Source: Eutypa lata (Eukaryota > Ascomycota > Sordariomycetes > Xylariales > Diatrypaceae). Taken from it: a DNA stretch of 64,000 nucleotides. Positions within the stretch are counted from its first letter, which is position 1. Every line of letters begins with the position of its first letter. This document shows, piece after piece, positions 44,701 through 56,955 of this stretch. The notes under the pieces are model-generated. The model did not search any database. It was not told where the DNA came from and saw nothing but the letters and a program-made list of their open reading frames with translations. A program made the position numbers and the translations under genes. The stretch is from contig JAKULF010000002.1 in NCBI GenBank assembly GCA_022661535.1, positions 62,001-126,000 of the forward strand. The letters are read 5' to 3'.

Positions 44701-45847
44701 GAGAAGATGAAGATATTGAAGTCAGTCCTGCTACCAGATTTTGCTATGTTGAGTAGTTATGGTTGCTCTAGTCGGTACACTCAATGGGGTGGTGTCGTTG
44801 CCATATCTCTACCGGCCATCGTGGGCGAGCCAATATTGAGCGTAAATATATCTAGATAGCAATATTTACTTATTGCCATATTGTACGAATGAAGTTCTTA
44901 GTAGTACACAATGCTATGCTGTGACCCTTTAGTACAACCTGACTCTGTAATAGGCTTATCACCAAATATTTTGTACTCCTCGCATGTTCGGTATGCTCTC
45001 GGTCAGATCTTCGTCGTTATTAAGCAAATGTTTCCAATAAGCCAATGTAAGTGGTATTATATTGCACAGGACATGATCGCTTATCTCGATCTAAGAGAAA
45101 GTAGAGAAGAAACACACACATTAGTGAAACTCTATAATATTTCCTAGATACAGACTCATTTGGAAAAACTCCAACTTCTTTACAGTTTCATGGATAAAAG
45201 CTTGCGGCTACATACGCCCCAACGACGTAGGAAGCCCTCCCCCTTTTCTAACAGTTTTGGTACTAATTTCTAAGTGGCAGTGACTGCATAACACAGTGCA
45301 ATGGTTCCATGGTCCTTCATGGCTTCCACCTACCTACATGTACTAACATATCGTTGCTAGCCAATAGATACACCTTGATAACGATATGATTAATGCTATG
45401 GCGTTTGATGCGAAATGCATTCTACTATTGGTGATTATCTTTCTGCCGCTGCGCCATCTATGGATACATTGCTTATCATTGCATAATAAGTTCACTTGGG
45501 TATACTTGTAATGCTTGAACTGCTCGTTTATATAAAGAAGATTCCCAATGACCATTATCTATTGTCATGGTCATATATAAAACATTAAGGAATTAGGTGA
45601 TAAGAAACCAGACCAATTATTAAGAAAGCTTTTCCTTCGACCGAAAATCCACCCCCCTTAAACTCCCTAGCCGTAAATAACTCTTACCGGGCCCGACATC
45701 CTAACAAATAAGATGACATAGATTGCCCCTTCTAGGTTGTCTAAACCTATTGAGTTCCAATTGTACTACCAAAGACTGTTCCCTCAGATGGTCACGCTCT
45801 ACCGCAGTCGCAAGGACTGAAATCTCTTTGCGAGGATCGTTAAGTTG
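41776..45847. other. 4-kb region without a convincing gene
   Basis: Includes three tandem CTCGATAA-like words (about 41942-41970), a poly-T run at about 42147-42160, and AT-rich stop-dense DNA after 43500. ORFs at 42908-43183, 43318-43594 and 44911-45147 have no motifs. A short frame at 44707-44860 starts MKILKSVLLPDF, secretory-like but ending after about 50 residues. Confidence 0.4.
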
Positions 45848-46469
45848 TCACTTGAATTCTGCATCGACTAGTTAGTTAAACGGGCATGATATAAAGGCCG
45901 AGTCCTGTAAGCAAGGGTGACTCACCAGATATCGCTTGCCATGTTGATAGCGCATTTGGGTTGTATACTGTGCCCTTCTGCGTCGAGGGGCCCCCTTTCT
46001 GACTTGCAGAGCTTCCTTGTTGGTTTGATGAGGAGCTTCCCTTGAATTTAGACTTGACCTTCGACATGGTCTTCGTGATCGAGCCGGATAATGACTTTTC
46101 TCGAGATTTATCTGAAGGTGTCGACTTCAAGTCTTCTTCGTCCGAGTCTAAGTGCGAAATGATGGTTGTTAGCGGCGAGAATAACGATGAACGGTAAATT
46201 AACGAGCGAGACTATGAACAAGGGAGTGTAATATATCTCCATTGGGTATTGTACGAGCACGAACCTAGTTCTTCATCCTTCACAGGTGCCTTTGACGAGG
46301 TCATCTTCTGGCTCTGGTTAACCAAAGTGGTTTCTGATGCGGTGCTGTTCAGATATGGCTTCTTAGAAGGCGTTTGGTGTTTTGGTTGTCGGACCAAGGC
46401 GGCATGCTCTAGACCGGGGATTACAGCGGCCGTTGCTGCAAAAGAGTTCGTCATTTTATTGTCTGGCAT
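45848..46469 (-). CDS. Small Ser/Lys-rich hypothetical protein, 145 aa
   Basis: Proposed exons 46469-46265, 46147-45926 and 45858-45848, all in phase. Introns: GTTCGT...TAG (46264-46148) and GTGAGT...CAG (45925-45859, with TAACTAAC branch site). The join DEEL-DSDEEDLKSTPSDKS and the tiny last exon, which gives NPNALSTWQAISEFK, make a coherent protein: polar N-terminus, acidic patch, a Lys/Ser-rich stretch (KVKSKFKGSSSSNQQGSS) and a short conserved-looking C-terminal helix. No signal peptide or membrane helix; likely disordered. Family not recognised. The first donor is non-optimal, and the start could be Met6 of this model. Confidence 0.45.
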
Positions 46470-47109
46470 TGTGGACGGCTTATAGTCGAGTTTCCTGATG
46501 GATAACAATGTATTATCAATGTTGTTACTGATGTTGATCAACCCTGACCATTGAGCTCCGGCTGGAACATGACTTCTTTAAGTAAACAACACTTGAGCAC
46601 ATTCCGACGTCGGGTGACGTATTACACCACCATTTCAACTCAAGCATTCGTAATACAATAGAAATTGACATTACGAATGCGCCATTCTCAACTCATTGCT
46701 GCCTTGTGATTGACGACTGCTCGGCTCCGGCTTACATGATGAGTCGAACGGTGAGTCAATACGCCCTTTTCATTGGCCGTTTCGAAGCTATACCGAACCT
46801 GTGTAAGCCAGCAGGGTACGGAACCCGCTTTAAATCTTTTCTTGGCGCAAGCCGAAGCCGAAGCCGAAGCCGGCATGAGTCTTCCCCAACTCCATCATCA
46901 CAGGGGGGAAATGCGTTCTACAACCCAGGCCAGAATTCTCTTCCTTGCTTGCCAATTGACTCGGAATCAATAATCTTTCACCCTCCTTTGTGCATTGACC
47001 ATTATCTTGATAATTTCGTTGCATCTGTTGGACTGTCAGCCTTTTAGCCAGCTTCAGAAGACCCTCCCTGAGTACACAGCCTAGGTAACATCAGTATAAG
47101 TTAGCCGAG
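46470..47109. promoter_or_regulatory. Divergent intergenic region
   Basis: Lies between the Ser/Lys-rich gene (minus) and the Zn2Cys6 gene (plus), so it probably holds both promoters. A GAAGCC hexanucleotide run sits at about 46850-46872. The 46706-47047 ORF has no motifs and is not called. Confidence 0.4.
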
Positions 47110-49712
47110 ATGGAGCCGCTACTGCGCCGACCTAACGGGCGGCCACAGGCTTGTGAGGTAAGGGGAGCCAATAAGTGCCTCGCTATTGACGGCTTTCCAA
47201 TGAGCCTTGCTGATTAAACGGTTAGCCCTGCCGGAAACGAAAAGTGGCTTGCGATCATACACAGCCGATCTGTCGCCGATGTACCAAAAGAAAGCAAGAG
47301 AATGACTGTGTATATGTCACCTCGAGTCCTGACCAAGCGAAAAGGAAGCAGTCAAATTCCCCTAGGGCCTCTGCAGTGCTTTCCCCGTCTCTAGCAGGGT
47401 TTCCTGGGCCTAGTGCGGGATCAGTTCCGCCGCAGACTCCGGATCCCCAGAGGCCTAGCCCGGCCATTAACACCAATCCCGGATACCTAGGTTTCACTAG
47501 CTTCAGCGGAGTCTACGAGGAGACTCAGAATAGCCTGTCTCTCGTCCAAGGAGTCAGCAGCACATCGTCCTCCTCCGATATTCGCTGTTCTGATGTGCGC
47601 CAGGCCCGCGATGGGGCCGCCGCGTTCCTTAGAATTCGCGAGAAGTGTCTCACTGTCCTAAGAAATGTGCCGCCGGTTGTGACCGAAGGCAGGTATCTGT
47701 TCAGGACCTTCTTCAGCCCCATGGAAACATGGTTGTCCATCGCGGCCCGGAGAGTCCTCGAATCTTTCTACCAGGAGTTTGGACAGTATCTCGGACCTGG
47801 CCAGGACAACACGGCGCAGCTCGAGGAGATCGCTCACCGGTTGTGCGTCACCACAGGTCGGCCATTTTCCGACGATGAGAACAATCCTGACGCGTGGATT
47901 AATCAACTATGCGGAGAGAATCTGCGATGGGAGTCTATTGGGCTATTATTTAACTGCTGGGACTTGAGTGCCAACCCGAAGTACTCGAGCCAGGCGTTGA
48001 TGAAGGATCGGCTTGGTCGTAAAGGCTGGTCCCCTATAGCCAGGGAGTCATTAAACTTGTGTATGGATTTATGCCAGGAGTTTTCCAATGGAAATAGTGT
48101 GATGCTCCATCTTGTCTGGTAAGTGCTGCGTGCAATTCAAACGTGATGCCATTTTGAGGGTTGTACCTTGAGTACCGGTGGTTGCTTCATGGCATGATCG
48201 TTAGCTAACCTCGCGTTCTAAGGAGACGTACAGTAAATGAATCCATGTTTACGGGGGACGCGAGTAAGTTTCCCAGAGATTTCGACGAAAACCACTTATT
48301 TCTAAATCGAATCAGGTCTTGCAACTTGGAGAACCGATGCCGAACAGGTATCACTACTCACATATCTCGGATTCCACGATGCCGGGCCCTCGGACCCGGA
48401 CGCCCCTTACATCCCGACCTTATCTTCAGAAATCAAGAGAAGACTATTTGCATACAGCTTCACCACGCATATATCGTCTGTCTCATTTACCGGTCGGCCG
48501 CCGTTATTTTGTCGTCGTTACACCTCTACGCCGCTACCTCTCGATATCAAAGACGAGGAGTTGTTTGCGGATGAGGCTACACTGGCGAAGACCGTACAGC
48601 ATGTAGACGAGAACGGCTGGAATACTAGGGGCGAATTCTACCCAGCAACCTTTGTCCGGGCCCGGTCAATGATAGCGGCCATCCGCGAGGAAATATTTGA
48701 GATTGCTCTGGGTCGTGCCCATAAGACGCCAGTTGATACCCTCATGTACGTCATGGAAGTGGGGGGAATCTTCGTTGTTGGTTTTCTTTCTTTTGCCAGC
48801 ACTGACATTCGCTGTAACAGAGGTCTCAAAGCCGACCAAGCTCAACTGATCTCGAAATTACCGCCATGTCTCATCTACCGCCCAGGTGACTTAGCCAACT
48901 TGAACTTGAGTGATCAAATCCTTTACAGCAGGCTCATGGTTGAACTCGAACTCTTGCAGAATACGTTTTTCATTGAGAGACTCCTGATTCGACACGGCCA
49001 AAAAGATACTGGAGACTTGCTCGTAGCTAGTTTCTATATGGTAACGTAAGTGATATGGGTGATTGCATTGCCCCTATTTCTTTTAAAAAGGTCTTCCATA
49101 ACTATGCTGTGTCAGTGGCATACTACCACGTTGTCCTATCCCCTTTGAACATTCACTAACGCGAGGAATTGAAGGTTCACCCTACCCTTCTGGACACATC
49201 TCGACAGGCTCGCAGGGATGCGAGCCGATTGTGAGTGGCTGGTATGTAAGACCCTTAAAAAGATATCTATCTCAGTTACACTCACACTCACACTCACTCC
49301 ATCACGCTACCCCACCCGCCGCTGACCCTGACGCTCTTCCCAGGTAATGGGGTTCGCCGCACCAGCAGGCGGGCTCCTCTGCATGGAGCTCCTGAAGCCG
49401 ACCCTGCCGAACGGGCAGCACCCCAGCGACCCGCTGATATCGCGGTCCAGAATCGTGCAGAAGCTGAGCCTCTTCGTCGGCTTCCTCGACTGGGTCAACC
49501 CGTCGGCCCCGAACGGCGACCTCTGCAGCGAGTGCAAATCCGTAGTTTTGCGGGTTCTCGACCAGACGTTGAACGGGTCAGCGAGCGGGGGTGACTTCAC
49601 GGCGCCCGAGCCGCTGCTTCTCGGCAGCTGGGATCTACCGGCGCAGTTGGATTTTAACTTCGATCTGCTTGATACCTTTGACTGGCTTAGGCCGGATGTA
49701 CAACCGAGCTAG
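47110..49712 (+). CDS. Zn2Cys6 transcription factor, 690 aa, seven exons
   Basis: Exons 47110-47157, 47226-48118, 48223-48263, 48316-48745, 48821-49045, 49175-49241 and 49344-49712; all phases agree. The first intron splits the zinc cluster. Joined, Cys15, 18, 25, 32, 35 and 44 give CX2CX6CX6CX2CX8C with the basic RKRK. A Pro/Ser-rich linker (PPQTPDPQRPSP) leads to a fungal regulatory middle region (ALMKDRLGRKGWSPIARESL, SSEIKRRLFAYSFTTHISSV, FTGRPPLF) and the C-terminal end MGFAAPAGGLLCMELLKP. A nuclear, DNA-binding activator or repressor; targets unknown. Its position in front of an oxygenase, exporter and methyltransferase makes it a possible local regulator. An ATG at 47244 would start a shorter, zinc-cluster-less protein and is rejected. 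Confidence 0.88.
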
Positions 49713-52020
49713 TGATTAGTATAGATGACAATAAATATATCTAGCTTCTAGAGAGGTGTCTCAAGAGTTAAATCGAGATAACCCGCCGTTTAGGCGAAAG
49801 GATATTAAAATTGTACGCCAGTCCATCATAGTATCGTGTTCGTCACATTTTTGAATGGGTATTAGGTGCTCTATGAAGAAACGTGGACGTCGTCGATGGC
49901 CTCAATTGCAGGGCCCCTCCATATTGAACCTGGAGCATTCCACCATGGATAAGCTTCCTCTTCGTAGAATTATGCTTGCGCATTGTCTCTTACAGGCGTA
50001 GATGAAAGAAGGCGTTGTTAAAGGGGTCATATCGATCGTCTGGACCGCACATTTGCCCTTATTGTGTGTTATAGAACGTACGGAACCGGGTTCCACATGT
50101 TTATCAGTTTTGGCGAAATGGAGCTCGATCGATTCTCGTGTGATAACTAATTCCAACATTTAAAGGAGAAAGTAACCAAATATGCTGGGTCATTCTGTAT
50201 AACATGAATATGTAGGTATGCTCTGTTAGTCTACAATAGTATTTGTGATAGGGGTTCAAATGAACATGTATCTCCGTATCAGCCAACATTGACTTTATAG
50301 CTTGAGTGAAGACTGTGTCTAACGCGTGCTGGATGCGTAGACATACTAGGCCTATTTATGTTCTTGTAGAACCAAGAGAATAGACCTCGACACATTTATT
50401 GATTGCCGGTTGGTTCATTGGAAGATGATCATCTAGGCATGACTTACGGCGCTTCCAGTTCACTAATGTAAGGATGTAGATCACCGTGGTCGGACGTGTT
50501 GAGATTCCGAAGAGCTCCGAAACTGACGAATCTTTTGGGTCAAGATCTTCTTGGGACACCATTGACTGCTATTTTAGAATTATGGGTATTGATCTTGTAG
50601 GTGATGTACAGCAGTGGTTTTATTATGAAGGTGTCAATGGATGTGTGAGAAACAGGAGGAAACTTATAAACTTACTTCATATTACTTGTGACGGTGGTTC
50701 GAACCTTGCTGATGTAAATAAAGGGGTTAATAGCTATCGACGGCTCGGAATACTTATACTTGTAAAGGAGCTTATCCGTAGATAATACACCCTATAACCC
50801 CTTTTAGAGCACCATATAGTAAGTATACTTACATAGCACAAGAATTCTTCTTGGCTGCTGCCAGGACTCCGTCAATAGGAAGAAGAAATGACTGCTCTCT
50901 GGCTACCACCTACCTCTTTGATCGGGCCAGAATTAGTCTGAATATGATCTCTAAATCAAAGGAACATAATAAGGATTTGAAAGAAGTCCGGCCCGGAGGC
51001 CGAACCCGACCTGACGGCTCGGTGTTCCCTTATAAACTGATTAACATGCTGCCTAGACTGGGATTAGATATGAGACACTAGAATATTGACCGGTAGGGCT
51101 GAGATAGAAGCCAGGATAATGCCACTCTATGAGGTGTCTGCTATATCCATACAACATTGGTTTACTTATCTCACTGCTGGATGTTGCATGCGGGGGCATA
51201 ATTAAACAAGGGGTCTTGCAATGACAGGGCCTACTTATATGCAGGCTAGCATGATCAACTAAGGAGATACCAAATCAGAACATGTTCATATAAGCGATGC
51301 TAGATCGCACGCATGCCCGAAGAGATAAGATATCAAGCGCTCAGTAGCTAACACACGTGGGAGGACCGTCATATTATAGGTTGTGCGTATTAAATCATTG
51401 ACACTGTCTATAAGTAGAGAATTATACATATCCAGGTATTACATAAATAGGCCGACTTTGGGATCTAGAGCAGACTTCTTGGGAATATCCCTTGTCTCAT
51501 TGAGTACCGTGGCCGATTCAACTTATTTCTCTATATATATACGAGCACCTTGTAGAACACCAGGAGAATATATCGTCACTTCTCATAGTTAGGCCAATGC
51601 GAGGGGGTGACATGAAGTGCAAGGCTGGGTTAGATCTCTATCTTCATAAAAGCCGGAATTTGAACTGATCAACTCCGCGAACATCTAGCTACAAACCTCC
51701 CTTTCTTCCCCTTGACATCAGATTGTTATGGCAACCCACCCAGTATCAAGCATTGTATGTATGTCTGGAAGTTATGGGGAGTTACCTAATGTAGCTTTTG
51801 TCTTCTTATGCGCAACAGAGTACATAGACAGGTACTACAGAGCATCACTTGTCGCAGTCTTCAACCTACGACAATTACAGGAAAAACATTGACATTAAAC
51901 AGATCTAAGCTAACAAAACACTACACAACCAATCGTAATATATCACAAAGATCACCATGCACTTTGTTATATCTGACTTCTTTCATTTATGTCCAAGGAT
52001 AAGCCTGTATCTATCAACGA
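49713..52020. other. 2.3-kb AT-rich intergenic region
   Basis: Stop-dense; ORFs at 49902-51592 and 51808-52002 have no motifs or splice continuity. Confidence 0.45.
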
Positions 52021-53101
52021 TTACTTGACAGTACAGTACGCAATCTTCGTGTTTCCCTTTTTGGATGATATCTTCCCAACTACAACCTTACCCAGTTTCG
52101 CCGTACTATGCACATGCGTTCCACCGCAAGGGTAGCCCCCCAACTGACCTATTTCCACGACCCTCGTGCCCTCCGGAGCGAGATCACGGAGAAAGTTCTC
52201 CGGCACATGGATGCCCTTCTCCTTGAGCCCCTGGGGGTCCAGCCAGGACACGGCGACAGGGAGATCCCGCCGCACGAGCTCGTCCAGCGCCCCCTGGATG
52301 GCATCGGTGTACTTGGCATCGATCTTGCCCTGGAACTCGACGAAGGCAGCGTCGGGGTAGTGCTGCGCCTTCGTCTCAGTGACGCCGGGGATCTCGGACG
52401 CGAGCTGACGGACCGCTAGCCCCAGGAGATGCCCGCCGGTGTGGATTCGTGAGTACAGCTCCCGGTTCTCGCCGTCGATGTGCTGCTCGACTAGCGAACC
52501 AGTCTGCAGAGACTTCTCTGCCGCTTCGGCGGGTGATAGCCGTCCTTGGTGCAGAATGACGGCTCTTCCGGTGCGGCGCACCGATTGCACCTGGAAGGAT
52601 GTGGCGCCCTCACTCCCCTCTCCTGGTTTCACAACCATGCGACCGGTATCGCTTGGCTGCCCACCACCTTGGGCGTGGAAGATTGTCTCTTCTGTGGCCA
52701 CGACTAGGTCCTCGGGTAGCGCTTGCTTGAACAATTTCCTATCGCCCTCAGAGAGAGCCTCGACATGAGTCACGGCCACGACCTTTGTGAGTAATGACCG
52801 TAAGTCTCCTTGCGACTCGTATACGGCTCTGGTCGAGCCGAGGGTTTCCTGCACAAAACAGAACGTAAGCAATTATCTTCCTCACTATGGAAATAGATAG
52901 TGGGATTCATGCACTTACGAGGCCGGTAGCCATCGGATTTGTGACGGGCATAGGATATCCCAAACTTCCGTAAATAACAGCGAACGAACGAGCGAACGTG
53001 ATATTTGACTTCGCCGAAATGAAACGCTGAAGAGCGGAAAGGCGGATGAAGGGAGCCGCGGGGATCACAAATATTGGATTGAGTTTATTTCCAGGAGGCA
53101 T
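52021..53101 (-). CDS. AlaX-type alanyl-tRNA editing protein
   Basis: Exons 53101-52919 and 52848-52021 (336 aa), intron 52918-52849 (GTAAGT...CAG), phase 0. It is a free-standing editing domain related to the C-terminal part of alanyl-tRNA synthetase, hydrolysing Ser or Gly mischarged on tRNA-Ala. The HxxxH zinc pair is His197/His201 (RIHTGGHLLG), the second pair Cys302/His306 (YPCGGTHVH), and the Gly-rich loop is HAQGGGQPSDTG (His119). The longest start gives a 50-residue Arg/Ser-rich leader (PFIRLSALQRFISAKS) resembling a mitochondrial presequence. The internal start at 52951 (MPVTNPMATGL) would give a cytosolic form. Dual targeting is inference. The middle of exon 2 is fully open with GC-rich codons. 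Confidence 0.9.
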
Positions 53102-54701
53102 GTACCTCGGCCTGCAAGTGAAGGTGAAAACGCGAGAGCCTCACCAAATTACGAATTGTATGGAGCCAAGGGGGTAAGACTTCGAATGCATTATAATTTC
53201 CATTAGGTAACAGATTAAACAGGGCCTTGCCATGCTTATATGAATTAGACTAACTAATCCTTGTTTCCACGGTAGATGGAAGACGTTTGGAAGACGCCAC
53301 AAAGAGGAGGTTGGGTAAACAGACGACATCCAGGGCAGAAAAGCCAGGTAGGTAGGCAGTATGTAGGTAAGCGACATGCATGCAGATTCCATTTCTCTCA
53401 GGCCGAAGGATGCGGCACATGCGAGCATGGCTGGCGCCATTACGCGGGATCTGCATTAGGATCGTCCCTGAGATCTGCAACCCGGAATCTTCGTACCCCC
53501 TGTTATATCTCCGACTGGCCAGCTGGCCCCGCTGGGGAAACTATGTACATATGTAAAGTCCTTACGTACAACCCCAGATCAATGTAGTTATAGTTAAGCC
53601 TTAAATTGTTTCCAACCACACCCTACGAACCAGGTGAGCCCTAACTACACACCTCCCCTCAACTCCGTTCAGGGGAACCAAGCACCCATACATCCCAGGT
53701 TCCCCACGCAACACTACCTGCACCGGTTATTGGTTTACTCGGCTGCTTGCGTTCTGAACTAGTAGCAAGTGGACATTCGTGAGTAATCTGAATGACGACA
53801 TAGGGATTTTGCTCGACTTGGTTGAATTGCGAAGAGTCAAGGATGGCTGGCTTAGTTGTTGACAAGGTATACAATGCAAGAAAAACGGTATAGGAAACTG
53901 AATCATCCATTAAGGTACCAGGAACAATAGGTAGTCCTTACTCATACAGCCCTAGTTCGGACTAAGAATATAATATTTCTAAATATTATTTTGGAAATCT
54001 TCATTTTAAACATGAATACCACCAAGCGTAGATACTCTAGTTGTTGTAACTAGATACTTTACCGTGGCTGTAGTTTAATATTTTGCTGTACATGGTTCCC
54101 TACAGCATGGTTTTTCTATTTTTGTTTTGCACTCTTTGCTAAAACGGGGAACTCCTATGTGGATTATCACTTGTATATTACAACTAGAGACATTGATACT
54201 AGGTAGACATGGCAACGAGCTATACCTTTGACATATTCGGATTATATGGAAGCAAGAAAAGGAGAGAGATGTCATCAACTCCACCAGAGCATTACGCAAT
54301 CGTCTCACCTCACGCAGGTGGCTGATACCGACGTTTGTCTTCACAGGATTCGAACGAACGACCGTGCGGCCTTATGATGAGAGTGAGACGTAAACCTCAA
54401 AGGGAAAATGATCGATCGATCGCTGGCCTCCGAACATGATGCCTTCCTTCCTCGGGAGTTGGGGTTTAGTGCAGACATCATGATATGTCGATGTATATTT
54501 ATTTACTTATGTAGTCATGTATGCAGACGAGGTGAAGAGGAAGAAGGCATATTCAAATCACTATCAAAAAGCCTCACAGAAAAATCCGATCTCCCACTCC
54601 TTTCCCCTTTCTCCTTTCTTTCCCATCATTCGTCACATCTTCTCCGTCTCTTGTCATTAGCTAGCTGGCTGGTCACGCTGTTCATCTCCACTCCAACCAA
54701 C
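53102..54701. other. Divergent intergenic region
   Basis: Separates AlaX (minus) from the oxygenase (plus). A GATC tandem (about 54411-54422) and a CT-rich leader (54596-54660) precede the oxygenase start. A tRNA-like T-arm at about 54350 does not fold (see rejected items). Confidence 0.4.
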
Positions 54702-56070
54702 ATGTCTTCTTTTGTAAGATTAAGCTCGTTGCATCGGCTTAGTCGTTCTTGGCCCAAGGCTGCTGGTGCGGTTGCGGCGCCACGGCCGGCTTCGAGTGTT
54801 GCTTTCTCCCTCGCTCGTCCGTACTCGGCTGCCGCTGTCACAGAGAACACCGATGCGCACACAGCGGGTTCTGAGTTCTACATCCAGGGACGGCCAAGCA
54901 CTAGCAGCCATGGCATCCCAGTGAACTCGAATTGGAAGGCCATAGAAGACCAGCCGCTGACAGGAAAGTCTGTTCACGACCTGCTCGAGAATGCCATCCC
55001 TGCCGTGCGTCACCAGAACTTCCTGTCGAAGGAGGAGTGCACCAAGCTGGTAGACATCATCCAAGAACATGGCATTGTAAGTCCAAAGTCATAACAGAAC
55101 TGGTGAAGGATACACTGACCAATAACTCTCTGTAGGGCTCATATAACCAAGGCGTCGTATTCCCCCCTCTCGGCTCCGTAGGGATATCGCAGTTCGACCT
55201 CGGTAAGAAACAACCCCTTCCCTCCTTGTCAAACAACAGCTCACATATCCCCTTCGCCATATAGACAAAGAGGCCTACCTCAGTGGCGTCGACGCGGCTT
55301 GTTCGCTGCAGAAGCGCTTCAAACAAGAAGCCGGTGTCGACGTCGTAGGTCGCGTAGCCGCGGTCCTGCAAGAGGCGACCGGCATCGAGACGCGGGTGGC
55401 GTGCGAGGACGGCAGGCCGTACTTCGCGGGCATGCTGCGGGTCGTCAGCAACTACATCCAGATCCACTCTGATTACGGTCCATATGTAAGTTTCTTTCTC
55501 TGCCAACCCGCCCCTGGAAAAAGAAGATATTACATATTGAATGTAGAGATGGACACGTCCTGACAAAAAAAATACAAACATAATAGGATGGACCTGACTG
55601 GGAGATCGGCCACGTGACGGGCCAGCTGTCGTGGAACGTCCTCTTGCGTAAGGTCCACGGGGGTGATACCATCATCTACGACCGGCCGTGGAACGGCGAC
55701 GCCGACAACGCGGCGTTCCGGAAGGCGTTCCCGGGTTACGCGTTCCAGCCGTCGGCGGTGCAGGGGCGCATCTGCAAGGCACTGCGGGCTATTGAGGGCG
55801 ATTTGACCTTTTTTAATTCAAGGTATGGTTTTTTTTTTTTTGCTTTGCACCTTCTTTTGCCCACTTTCTTTTTTATTCTCCTGGTTTAGTAGTATCTTGT
55901 GTGTCATATCTAACCTGCGTAAAACAAAATACAGAAATTTTCATGAGGTGAAGCCCTGCGATATGAGGCGCGATCAGCCGGAAGATACTATCAGGTACAC
56001 GATGAGCTCGTTCGTGGGCCTGCTTCCCGGTCGTGGTGGAAGGCCGCCGTGCCTTGTTCTTTGGTCATAA
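54702..56070 (+). CDS. 2-oxoglutarate/Fe(II) oxygenase with mitochondrial-type leader, 344 aa
   Basis: Exons 54702-55076, 55136-55202, 55265-55485, 55587-55822 and 55935-56070, all in phase with GT-AG introns. Residues 1-50 (MSSFVRLSSLHRLSRSWPKA...) are Arg/Ser/Ala-rich without acids, typical of a mitochondrial presequence. The catalytic part follows RHQNFLSKEECTKLVDIIQ: iron ligands His215 and Asp217 (YIQIHSDYGPY) and distal His303 (FFNSRNFHEVKPC), with Arg320 (IRYTMSSFVGLLP) placed to bind 2-oxoglutarate. GGDTIIYDRPWNG forms the strand between them. HxD, not HxG, predicts a hydroxylase rather than a halogenase. The substrate is unknown; the fold is near prolyl-hydroxylase-like and amino-acid hydroxylases. 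Family-level call is solid, specificity is not. Confidence 0.85.
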
Positions 56071-56955
56071 GTTCGCTGTGTTCAGTTATCACCAAAAGCT
56101 ACATAGGTAGATGTTGAATTAGCGTGTGAATATACAGATCTGCTTCTCTATCCATAAGGTTCCTTCATCAATATTTGGCGTTGCTCTGATTGCATGTTGT
56201 GTTTTGCGTGGATGTTGTTCTTGTACGATGATATATCTCACATCTCTCTTTGATATTATTTTATATAGTCACCGGAGGATTCAATCGTTTCGACTTACAT
56301 ATGTGTGACGTGGTCAGATGCTTCTGATGCATGTATATTTGGACTAGGTACATAGTTACCCCGTGGTAAGCTACGGCAGATTAAAGAACTTATATCACAT
56401 TTTGGCATCGTTGGTGTGTCTTCACTTTAAATAAATATTTACTCATTCTTATTACTTTAATTCATAGGATTTCAAATCAGACATTTTTGACCAGCAGTTT
56501 ATTTCGTCATTAACGTCTTGGCATCTTGAAGCTTCTAAACAGGAAGTTACCACAGCCGTGTCTTAAAATTCATAAGGCAAATGCTTCCGATGGGATATTC
56601 TCTATCACATAGGCTATCGTGTGTTGCCCTCACTATGCAGTTCTAAAAACAAGACTTTTGATATGCAACCCATTCCGTCTATATATGTAGAAGTACATGT
56701 AGTAACATATTAACAGGATTGTATACGCTTGGAGCGAACGGACAAAATGCCGTATAAAAAAAAGAGCGAGTATACTGGCAAATTAAATATAATAACCGAA
56801 GGTAGAAAAAGGTAAATGACAAAAAACAATCAATATGCAATGCGAATATGCAAGTTTCCCATAATCCTTTAATGATCACACACATGCTACTCTAGTTGTC
56901 TTTGTGCAAAGGCATGCCCTATGCGAAAGAGTTCCCATGGAGCTATAAACCACTG
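56071..56955. other. Convergent intergenic region
   Basis: 3' ends of the oxygenase and MFS genes; AT-rich, no gene or repeat recognised. Confidence 0.5.

Noticed and set aside
47244..48122. Zn2Cys6 gene starting at the ATG at 47244 and ending at 48122
   Set aside because: It would lack the first three zinc-cluster cysteines and the whole C-terminal regulatory domain; upstream and downstream exons join in phase.
54340..54390. tRNA-like T-arm (GTTCGAATC on the minus strand)
   Set aside because: The flanking bases do not pair for a T-stem, and no anticodon stem around the CAT or D-arm can be built; at most a relic.
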